Shown one piece after another: positions 48,263-53,481 of a DNA stretch of 53,481 nucleotides. The position numbers and the translations under genes are program-made. The notes under the pieces were generated by a model. That model was not told where the DNA came from and searched no databases. It was given only the letters and a program-made list of their open reading frames with translations. The stretch is from Burkholderiaceae bacterium (GTDB taxonomy: Bacteria > Pseudomonadota > Gammaproteobacteria > Burkholderiales > WYBJ01), in NCBI GenBank assembly GCA_011525945.1, contig WYBJ01000112.1, positions 1 to 53,481 of the forward strand, given 5' to 3'. Numbering within the stretch: the stretch's first letter is position 1; each line of letters opens with the position of its first letter.

Positions 48263-49339
48263 ATGAGAGCCATCGATGCGGTCTTGCCGCATACACAATC
48301 CGATCGCGAAGTGCCACCGACACACGGACTCATCGGGTGGTTCGATTCGCCGTCTTTCGCTGGCAACGGCGCGGCGCGAGAGCATGACGTGTCCGAAGAA
48401 CCGCAAGGTGCCGAATGCCCGGATGAAGAAACCCCGCGCCGCTCCTCGCCCGTCGACTCCCGCGAGCGGCATGGCGCGTCGATTCACGCAGCGCTCGAGG
48501 AGCCGACTCGCGGTCCGGCCGACGGCCGAATACCGCAGGCGCGAGCGAAACCCTCCGGCAAGATGGGCGAGCTTGCCGATGACGCGCCGGACACGATGAC
48601 GCTCCACACCACGGACGCGTATCGCATCTTCACCGGTCGCGCCGCCGATGCCGAGGGCGGTATTTCGTCCATCCCCGGCGGACGGCGCTTCGCCGCAATC
48701 CTCAAGTCCATCTGGCATCTGTCGGCAAACGACAACCCCTATGCCGACTGGATTCTCATCCGGATGTATGCCGATCTCCTCGCGATCCGCAAGCACCTGA
48801 GCCAGGTCATCACCGCGTACGAGGAAGAGATCGAGCGCCTGAAGCGCAAGGGATTGACGATTTCGGTCATGGGTTCGCGCAGCCCCAAGACGGTGGCACT
48901 CGGATTTCGCAGTCCGTATGGCTACGCAACCGCGCAAGCCATCGTCGAGTTCGACTACCACGTGCGGATGGTGAAGACCCTGGTGCGCAAGGACCGCATG
49001 AGCGACCGGGAGGGCTGGGGGGCGATTCACGAGATCGGCCGTAAGCTTCGCGCGCTTTTTCTTGAGCCGATCCGATGGGAGCGCTACCTGCTGCGCGAAG
49101 AACTGCGGCAACTGAGTCGCAGCGATTTCCTCCCTGGCGCGGAGGAGGCGGCCCGCCAGCGCGTGCGTGCCGCGGTCGCCTTGTTCGGCCAAGTCCCGCG
49201 CGAGGTCTTCACCGGGGCTGAGGTGCCGCGCCATTCCCGGCGGCGTATGAGGCTCACCGAATCCGAGCTCCGTCTCCTCACCCAGGCGTCTTTGCTGCCC
49301 ACCGAGGGACCAGCGCAGTCGGATGCGGAGCTCTTGTGA
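48263..49339 (+). CDS. PFL_4669-like integrating conjugative element protein
   Basis: A 358-aa protein of the TIGR03761/PFL_4669 ICE family, of unknown function. Typical stretches are NPYADWILIRMYADLL, VMGSRSPKTVALGFRSPYGYA and LEPIRWERYLL. Start ATG 48263 has GGAG upstream. The N-terminal 110 residues are poorly conserved and charged. Confidence 0.85.
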   Translation: MRAIDAVLPHTQSDREVPPTHGLIGWFDSPSFAGNGAAREHDVSEEPQGAECPDEETPRRSSPVDSRERHGASIHAALEEPTRGPADGRIPQARAKPSGKMGELADDAPDTMTLHTTDAYRIFTGRAADAEGGISSIPGGRRFAAILKSIWHLSANDNPYADWILIRMYADLLAIRKHLSQVITAYEEEIERLKRKGLTISVMGSRSPKTVALGFRSPYGYATAQAIVEFDYHVRMVKTLVRKDRMSDREGWGAIHEIGRKLRALFLEPIRWERYLLREELRQLSRSDFLPGAEEAARQRVRAAVALFGQVPREVFTGAEVPRHSRRRMRLTESELRLLTQASLLPTEGPAQSDAELL

Positions 49340-49399
49340 GCACGCGCCCGATTGTCGTGGCAACGAGCATCGATCATCCAATCAACCGGAGGTGCCAGC

Positions 49400-49795
49400 A
49401 TGTCGAACGAATTTCGCGGAACAGGAAACGTGGGCGATGAGCCCCTCTTGAAGACGGTGGCGGTCGGCAATGAGGAGCGCCAGGTCACACAGCTTCGCGT
49501 CTTCTTTGACGAATACCGCCAGGATGAACGGGGAGGTCCCGAGCAAGTCGGCGGCTTCTGGCTCGATGTCAATGTATGGGGCGACCGACATGCGGCGGAA
49601 GTGGCGAACCTCGTGAAGAAGGGTGCGCGCGTGCATGTCATCGGAAAGCTTGCCGAGAGCAAGTGGATCGTGACCGCGACCAAGGAGGAGCGGTGCGCGC
49701 TGCATCTCAACGCCGATCATCTGTTCTTGAGTCTGACGCGGCTTGCGGAAGCGCGCTTCAAGCCCCGCCGCGAGGCGACGGAAAGCAGGCTCTGA
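49400..49795 (+). CDS. ssb: single-stranded DNA-binding protein (ICE ssb)
   Basis: A 131-aa SSB-like protein with an OB fold (FRGTGNVGDEPLLKTV, the RVFFDEYRQD region and VNVWGDRHAAEVANLVKKGARVHVIGK). It lacks the acidic DDDIPF-type tail used by SSB partners. Start ATG 49400 has GGAGG upstream. It likely protects single-stranded DNA during transfer or replication. Confidence 0.88.
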   Translation: MSNEFRGTGNVGDEPLLKTVAVGNEERQVTQLRVFFDEYRQDERGGPEQVGGFWLDVNVWGDRHAAEVANLVKKGARVHVIGKLAESKWIVTATKEERCALHLNADHLFLSLTRLAEARFKPRREATESRL

Positions 49796-49797
49796 GC

Positions 49798-50190
49798 GTG
49801 AACGGCATCGCACCGACGCACCGCGGCTCGCCGCGCTGGCCGAGCGCGGAGGAGCTCCGAATGGTCCGCGCAATCGCGTTCCTCGCGATCTCGGAGGGCG
49901 CCCGGCACGGCGAATACCGCGCGACGTTTCACGGCTTTTGCGTGCAAGCGGCTCGGCGTTGCTGCGCATCTGCAGGATCGGGCGCACGCCTCCAGGTGGA
50001 CCTCATCGTCAGTTTCGGGACGAGCATCGTCGAGCAAAGCGTGCTGGGTGTCTCCGATGCCAGACGCATGGAACCAAACTCGCAAGACGAGGTCATCTCG
50101 GATGAATGGGTGCTCCTCAATCACGGGCCGTGGGGTCGGTATCGGGAAGCCGCTCCAGGTGTTCTACGCTGGCTGAGTCAGCCCGGTTGA
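49798..50190 (+). CDS. hypothetical ICE protein
   Basis: A 130-aa reading frame starting at GTG 49798, 2 nt after the ssb stop, with good codon bias for the region. I do not recognise the family. It has cysteines CVQAARRCC near residue 42, an acidic middle and an RWLSQ end. Its close coupling to ssb argues for a real gene. Confidence 0.6.
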   Translation: MNGIAPTHRGSPRWPSAEELRMVRAIAFLAISEGARHGEYRATFHGFCVQAARRCCASAGSGARLQVDLIVSFGTSIVEQSVLGVSDARRMEPNSQDEVISDEWVLLNHGPWGRYREAAPGVLRWLSQPG

Positions 50191-50365
50191 TGCCCGTCAC
50201 GCATCGCCCTTAGCTCGCAAGAGCGCCCAAACCGGCCTCATCTCCTGAAAGCCGGTGGCCGCAAGGCTTGGAGGTACTTGTCAGTCGCTTCATCCCGGTC
50301 GGGGATACCTGTCCCCGGTCGGGGCTTGGTCTCCCTGTTTGTTTTCATGTGAGAAGGAGACCAGC
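50191..50365 (+). promoter_or_regulatory. structured leader of the DUF3577 gene
   Basis: 175 nt with four parts: a GCTC-GCAA-GAGC hairpin; the 54-nt element (50229-50282); a CGGGGA/TCCCCG hairpin within a repeated CCCGGTCGGGG motif; and a 7-bp pairing of GGTCTCC (50328-50334) with the Shine-Dalgarno GGAGACC (50356-50362), 3 nt before ATG. Confidence 0.6.
50229..50282 (+). repeat. 54-nt structured RNA element, copy 1
   Basis: 51/54 identical to 51383-51436. Pairings: ACCGGC (50231-50236) with GCCGGT (50251-50256); GGCC-GCAA-GGCU, a GNRA-loop hairpin; and ATCTCC (50240-50245) in the first loop with GGAGGT (50270-50275), a possible pseudoknot. Copy 2 lies before radC. It could be the published RadC RNA motif; this needs an Rfam comparison. 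Confidence 0.65.
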
Positions 50366-50806
50366 ATGTCCGAGCAATCCCAGGCACCAAGTCAGCCGTC
50401 GTTCTTCAACCTGCACGTCGAAGGTGTGGGCTATCTCAATCGCGTTCGCACGGTGAAGCCGAAGAAGGGGCAGGAGTTTCTCGCCTGCACCGTGTCGGCG
50501 ATGCGAGGCAGCACCGACGACATCGCCTACACGCGCTTCGATTGCAGGGTGAGCGGCACCGAAGCGCAGAAGATCGTCAGGCGTCTGGAGCCCGACGTCG
50601 CGGCTGAAAGGACCGTGATCATCGGCTTCAGGATCGCGGACATCTATCCGGAACTCTTCACCTTCGAGAAAGGTGAAAAGAAGGGGCAGCCCGGTGTGAG
50701 CATCAAGGGCCGTCTGCTGCGGATCAAGTTCGCCAGGGTCAACGGCGAGCCGCTCGATCTGCCGCAACCGGCGCCCTCGAGCGAACCCGAGCGCGCCGCA
50801 GCCTAG
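50366..50806 (+). CDS. DUF3577 / STY4534-like ICE replication protein
   Basis: A 146-aa protein matching the DUF3577 family: GVGYLNRVRTVKPKKGQEFLACTV, YTRFDCRVSG and GFRIADIYPELFTFEKGEKKGQPGVSIKGRLL. Members are annotated as ICE replication proteins and probably have an OB-like fold. Start ATG 50366 is preceded by GGAGACC within a hairpin. The C-terminal Pro/Ala tail is short. Confidence 0.85.
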   Translation: MSEQSQAPSQPSFFNLHVEGVGYLNRVRTVKPKKGQEFLACTVSAMRGSTDDIAYTRFDCRVSGTEAQKIVRRLEPDVAAERTVIIGFRIADIYPELFTFEKGEKKGQPGVSIKGRLLRIKFARVNGEPLDLPQPAPSSEPERAAA

Positions 50807-50820
50807 TTCGCGCGAGGCAG

Positions 50821-50889
50821 TTCTTTCACTCCCCGGGGAGATCACTCTCCCCGGGGGAGCGGTCTCCTCGCTTTTTCAAGGAGACCGTC
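50821..50889 (+). promoter_or_regulatory. leader with Shine-Dalgarno hairpin, first 32-aa gene
   Basis: Two near-identical palindromes based on CTCCCCGGGGAG are followed by a perfect 8-bp stem: CGGTCTCC (50860-50867) with GGAGACCG (50880-50887), loop 12 nt. The stem holds the ribosome-binding site 2 nt before ATG 50890. Confidence 0.65.
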
Positions 50890-50988
50890 ATGAGAGAAGC
50901 CCTGTTGAACGTCGTCACGGACCTGAAGCTCATGGTCCTGATCGTCGTTCTCTCCCAGGTCCTCGCGCTCGCGAAAGCGATCGCCTGA
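50890..50988 (+). CDS. 32-aa single-pass membrane peptide (paralogue 1)
   Basis: A 32-codon frame beginning MREALLNVVTDLKLMVL, followed by a hydrophobic stretch. It has a short amphipathic start (about 1-13) and a Leu/Val-rich segment (14-31) long enough to cross the membrane. It is 18/32 identical to the peptide at 51080, with the key shared residues N7, V8, V9, T10, L12, K13, M15, V16, L17, S22, Q23 and V24. Most differences are conservative. GGAGACC precedes it. It is too small for routine gene callers. Function unknown; a role in the membrane with the transfer apparatus is only a guess. Confidence 0.72.
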   Translation: MREALLNVVTDLKLMVLIVVLSQVLALAKAIA

Positions 50989-51079
50989 CCATCCTCGAAA
51001 GCCTCTCCTTCGGGCGGGGTTTTCACCTGTGGGCCAACCCAGAGGTGAAAACCCCGCCAACCACTTGAAGGAGAGGCCC
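50989..51079 (+). promoter_or_regulatory. leader with long hairpin and Shine-Dalgarno complement, second 32-aa gene
   Basis: An outer stem pairs GCCTCTCCTTC (51001-51011) with GAAGGAGAGGC (51067-51077), 11 bp perfect, sequestering the ribosome-binding site. Inside it a 16-bp perfect hairpin (51013-51028 with 51043-51058) is capped by TGGG-CCAA-CCCA. Confidence 0.68.
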
Positions 51080-51178
51080 ATGAAGCAAGCGCTGTGGAAC
51101 GTCGTCACCAACCTGAAGATCATGGTGCTGTGTGTCGTGATCTCGCAAGTCATCGTCATCATCCGGATTCTGGCGTGA
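51080..51178 (+). CDS. 32-aa single-pass membrane peptide (paralogue 2)
   Basis: A 32-codon frame beginning MKQALWNVVTNLKIMVL with a hydrophobic C-terminal segment rich in Val and Ile (IVIIRILA at the end). It is a tandem paralogue of the gene at 50890: same length and start, 18/32 identical, same leader-plus-gene organisation. Conservative substitutions (D/N, L/I, K/R) suggest selection on the protein. No family is recognised. Confidence 0.72.
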   Translation: MKQALWNVVTNLKIMVLCVVISQVIVIIRILA

Positions 51179-51529
51179 GAAGCGGTTCTTCCCGCACACC
51201 CGCGTCATGAACGGACAACCGTGTCTTCAAGAGCCCCTCGCGACGAAGCAGACACAGCGGGGGCTCTACCCAAGCCGTGGCTTGCCACGGTTTCGGTAGA
51301 GCGCGTCTCGGATCACGCGGTCACGGCCGCGCGCATTACGCGACTCACATTGTTCGCCCACTGCCATCAGGCAGTGCCCTTGAAACCGGCCTCATCTCCT
51401 GAAAGCCGGTGGCCGCAAGGCTCGGAGGTATTCGTCGTGATTGAGCTGTTATCGAAGTCTATCAACCCTTGGGGGATGTCTCTTCCCCCAAGGGAGAGGT
51501 GTTCCCCTTTCCATGCAAAGGAGAACGCC
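51179..51529 (+). promoter_or_regulatory. 351-nt multi-hairpin leader of radC
   Basis: Hairpins in order: AGAGCCCC/GGGGCTCT (51230-51237, 51260-51267); CCGTGG-CTTG-CCACGG (51275-51290); CACTGCC-ATCA-GGCAGTG (51359-51376); the 54-nt element (51383-51436); CCCTTGGGGGA/TCCCCCAAGGG (51466-51476, 51484-51494); and GTTCCCCTTT with AAAGGAGAAC (51501-51510, 51517-51526, 9 of 10 pairs), masking the ribosome site. Confidence 0.62.
51383..51436 (+). repeat. 54-nt structured RNA element, copy 2
   Basis: Copy of 50229-50282 with three substitutions. The two stems and the ATCTCC/GGAGGT pairing are kept. GGAGGT is followed 7 nt later by GTG 51437, which is in frame with radC, so the element may also act as a ribosome-binding site. 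Confidence 0.65.
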
Positions 51530-52123
51530 GTGAGTCAAGTTATTGAAGCGATGTCGGACCGTGAACTGCTCGGCATCATCGTCGGAAGTAAGACCGCCGA
51601 GAAGCTGCTGCAGGACGCAGGCGGAAGCCTGTCGAAGCTGCTGAACGAGTGCCCGGCAATGTACGACCCGAAGCCGAAGGTGACAACGAAGTTGAAGGTT
51701 GCGAAGGAATTGGTTCGGCGCTCGCTCGTCGAGGCGATGCGCTACCGGGATGTTCTGTCGTCGCCCGCGAGCGTGCGCGACTATCTGCGCATGACGCTGG
51801 CGGGTCGGGACTACGAGGTGTTCATGGTGCTATTCCTCGATGCGCAGAACCGTGTCCTCGCCTCCGAGGAGATGTTCCGCGGAACGCTGACGCAAACGAG
51901 CGTCTACCCGCGCGAAGTCGTCAAGAGGAGCCTCGCCAACAACGCCGGCGCGGTGATCTTTGCCCACAACCATCCCTCGGGCGTGGCGGAGCCGAGCCGT
52001 GCCGACGAACTGTTGACGCAGTCGTTGAAGCAGGCGCTGGCCCTGGTCGACGTCCGGGTGCTGGATCACTTCGTCGTCGCGGCGGGCGGTGTCAGATCGT
52101 TCGCCGAATCGGGACTGTTGTAG
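51530..52123 (+). CDS. radC: RadC family (JAB-domain) protein
   Basis: A 197-aa RadC-type protein. The JAB metal motif is HNHPSGVAEPSRAD. It is shorter at the N-terminus than chromosomal RadC (about 220 aa), as ICE copies often are. Despite the name, a DNA repair role is not established. GTG 51530 has GGAG 6 nt upstream. An in-frame GTG 51437 with GGAGGT would add 31 residues, and ATG 51551 is a third possibility. Confidence 0.86.
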   Translation: MSQVIEAMSDRELLGIIVGSKTAEKLLQDAGGSLSKLLNECPAMYDPKPKVTTKLKVAKELVRRSLVEAMRYRDVLSSPASVRDYLRMTLAGRDYEVFMVLFLDAQNRVLASEEMFRGTLTQTSVYPREVVKRSLANNAGAVIFAHNHPSGVAEPSRADELLTQSLKQALALVDVRVLDHFVVAAGGVRSFAESGLL

Positions 52124-52302
52124 CCGTAAGCAGTACTACCTCAAGGGGAAATCCCCTTCCGGTAGCCACGTAGCGGGTGCGACGCAAGTCGCACCGAAAG
52201 TCCGGTGCGGAATCCTCCGAGCCGGTTCATCGACCCCAGCGGGGATGTTGCAGCCCCCGCGCAGGGGTCTGCCGTCCCCGCTCTTCTCTTGGAGTAATCG
52301 AT
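52124..52302 (+). promoter_or_regulatory. structured leader of the DUF932 gene
   Basis: It contains AAGGGG-AAAT-CCCCTT (52143-52158), GGTGCGAC-GCAA-GTCGCACC (52176-52195, perfect 8 bp with a GNRA loop) and a nested hairpin with AGCGGGGA (52238-52245) and TCCCCGCT (52275-52282). No clear Shine-Dalgarno complement is seen. Confidence 0.55.
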
Positions 52303-53367
52303 ATGAAAAGCGGACGTTCTCTCGTAAATCTGGCGCAGGAACTGGAGCGCCAGCTCGCAACCAAGCGGGACCTGGTGCTGCCGTCGTCGCTCTTGCAATG
52401 CCGAACCGATGAGGGCGGTGACCTGAAAGTGATCGTCGATGCAAATGGCTGTGACGGCATCTACGGGATCACCCATCTCGCGCGCCGGCAACTCGCCGAG
52501 AAGTTGAAGATCCCGTTCACCTACTTCGAACGCATGCGCACGGAACAACCGGGTCTGCTCGACCGCAACGTCAACACCTGGCTTCAGGGCGACAACGAGC
52601 CGAGGATGATTCGTACGCTGGACGGGAAGGTGCGTGCGGTGCTCTCCGACCGCTACCGCCGCCTGGACAACTACGATCTGGCGGAGAACGTGCTGCCGAT
52701 CCTGCAGCGGCTCCCCGAGGCGCGCTTCGAATCAGTCGAACTGACCGAGACGAAGATGTACCTCAAGGTCGTCACGCCGCGCGTCGAGTACGAGATCGCT
52801 CCGGGCGACATCGTGCAGGCGGGCATTGTGATCACCAACTCGGAGGTCGGCCAGGGCACGCTCTCGGTACAGCCTCTGGTCTACCGCCTGGTGTGCCGAA
52901 ACGGGCTGATCGCATCGGACCGCGCGCTTCGCAAGACGCACGTCGGTCGCTCGCTTTCTTCGGAAGACGAGGCGGTCACCGTGTTCAGGGACGATACCCT
53001 GGCCGCGGACGACAGGGCCTTCTTCCTGAAGGTGCGCGACGTGGTCGAAGCGGCGGTGTCGGAGGCGACATTCCGGCAGATCGCGCAGAAGATGCAAAAG
53101 ACGCTCGACGTCAAGCTCACCGGCGATCCGGTCAAGACCGTCGAGGTGCTCGCCAACCGCTACACGCTTAATGAGTCCGAGCGTGCCGGCGTGTTGCGCC
53201 AGCTCATCGTCCAAGGCGATCTTTCCGCCTACGGCCTGGTGAATGCCGTGACGCACTTCTCGCACGAGGTGGAAGACTACGACCGTGCGACGGAGTTCGA
53301 GGCGCTGGGTGGCAAGCTGATCGAGCTGCCTTCTGGCGCGTGGAAAGAGCTTGCGGAAGCGGCATGA
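52303..53367 (+). CDS. DUF932 protein
   Basis: A 354-aa DUF932 (phage/plasmid-related TIGR03299-like) protein with GKVRAVLSDRYRRLDNYDLAE and VQPLVYRLVCRNGLI. It is common in ICEs and plasmids and its function is unknown. Start ATG 52303 follows TTGGAGTAATCGAT. It is followed by another hairpin-rich stretch. Confidence 0.86.
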   Translation: MKSGRSLVNLAQELERQLATKRDLVLPSSLLQCRTDEGGDLKVIVDANGCDGIYGITHLARRQLAEKLKIPFTYFERMRTEQPGLLDRNVNTWLQGDNEPRMIRTLDGKVRAVLSDRYRRLDNYDLAENVLPILQRLPEARFESVELTETKMYLKVVTPRVEYEIAPGDIVQAGIVITNSEVGQGTLSVQPLVYRLVCRNGLIASDRALRKTHVGRSLSSEDEAVTVFRDDTLAADDRAFFLKVRDVVEAAVSEATFRQIAQKMQKTLDVKLTGDPVKTVEVLANRYTLNESERAGVLRQLIVQGDLSAYGLVNAVTHFSHEVEDYDRATEFEALGGKLIELPSGAWKELAEAA

Positions 53368-53481
53368 TCGCCGCTGCCGGATTCCTCGATCCGGCTCCGC
53401 AGTCGATTGACCGTCAGTCGGGACGGTTGCTCAATCGGTACGGCCCACAAGGTCGTGCCGATTTTTTTCTCGTCCGCCCTC
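53368..53481 (+). promoter_or_regulatory. hairpin cluster after the DUF932 gene
   Basis: GCCGGAT/ATCCGGC (53376-53382, 53389-53395), ACCGTC/GACGGT (53410-53427) and a 13-bp stem (53433-53445 with 53451-53463) followed by a 7-nt T run. The last could be an intrinsic terminator, or the leader of the next gene beyond the window, like those upstream. Confidence 0.5.

Larger units (their letters stand above)
40319..53481. mobile_element. left part of an integrative and conjugative element (PFGI-1/SPI-7/ICEclc-like)
   Basis: The tRNA-linked integrase, an AlpA/Xis-like protein, FlhDC-like activators, ParA, an ICE-type ParB, DUF2857, STY4528-, PFL_4669- and STY4534-like proteins, SSB, RadC and DUF932 appear in the order known from this ICE group. 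The conjugation apparatus, relaxase and far end are beyond position 53481. Confidence 0.88.

Noticed and set aside
50278..50352. Leader peptide starting at TTG 50277 after GGAGGT in the DUF3577 leader
   Set aside because: The start is only 2 nt after the Shine-Dalgarno match, too close, and it is not conserved in copy 2.
51208..51300. 30-aa frame in the radC leader
   Set aside because: No ribosome-binding site and it is built on hairpin arms; no paralogue was found, unlike the 32-aa genes.
52177..52302. Upstream extension of the DUF932 gene
   Set aside because: The extension encodes hairpin arms with poor composition; ATG 52303 after TTGGAG is the better start.
40319..53481. Second attachment site inside the window
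   Set aside because: I found no repeat of the tRNA-Ser T-arm and 3' end after 40318; the element evidently extends further.

Overview
The window is GC-rich DNA that looks like a betaproteobacterial (Burkholderiales-type) chromosome. The evidence is the trxB / ftsK / lolA / rarA / serS neighbourhood, a Bug/TctC-type tricarboxylate-binding protein, many short acyl-CoA catabolism genes and frequent GTG or TTG starts. The genus cannot be fixed from sequence alone.

Positions 1-40225 are chromosomal backbone. (i) 1-2568, minus strand: glyoxylate/glycolate metabolism (garR-like, glcD, start of glcE). (ii) 2767-5579, plus strand: a MocA-like nucleotidyltransferase, a MoxR ATPase and a CoxE-like VWA protein. 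(iii) 5664-10854, minus strand: a PilB/GspE-like ATPase, a two-PAS HisKA_2 kinase and a REC-PAS-kinase hybrid. (iv) 11152-12354: an ammonium transporter. (v) 12499-22416, minus strand: acyl-CoA catabolism with a MaoC-like hydratase, two adjacent carboxyltransferases, a Gfo/Idh/MocA dehydrogenase, a thioesterase, an exported methyltransferase, an alpha/beta hydrolase, glutaryl-CoA dehydrogenase and a Nudix hydrolase. (vi) 22568-24894: a second MoxR-VWA pair. (vii) 24887-28139: a FemAB-like acyltransferase, PII, an Smr protein and thioredoxin reductase. (viii) 28291-31912: a TpsB transporter, a Crp/Fnr regulator and a FecR-domain protein. (ix) 32069-39974: ftsK, lolA, rarA, a Bug protein, serS and a pirin.

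From the tRNA-Ser(CGA) at 40226-40318 to the end of the window lies one end of an integrative and conjugative element (ICE) of the PFGI-1 / SPI-7 / ICEclc kind. It has a tyrosine integrase and an excisionase/AlpA-like HTH protein, whose genes overlap by 124 nt. Next is an FlhD/FlhC-like activator pair, comparable to SetDC of SXT and BisDC of ICEclc. Then comes a plus-strand maintenance module: ParA, ParB, DUF2857, a short and a long STY4528-like replication protein, PFL_4669-like, SSB, a 130-aa unknown, DUF3577/STY4534-like, two 32-aa membrane peptides, RadC and DUF932. The conjugation genes and the far attachment site are outside the window.

The most unusual part is 50191-53481. Genes here stop being packed with overlaps and instead each has its own hairpin-rich leader. 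In four leaders (DUF3577, both 32-aa peptides, radC) an upstream segment is complementary to the Shine-Dalgarno sequence. A 54-nt structured element occurs twice (51/54 identical), before the DUF3577 gene and before radC. The two 32-aa genes are tandem paralogues, 18/32 identical. Together they suggest post-transcriptional control of individual genes in the ICE processing module.
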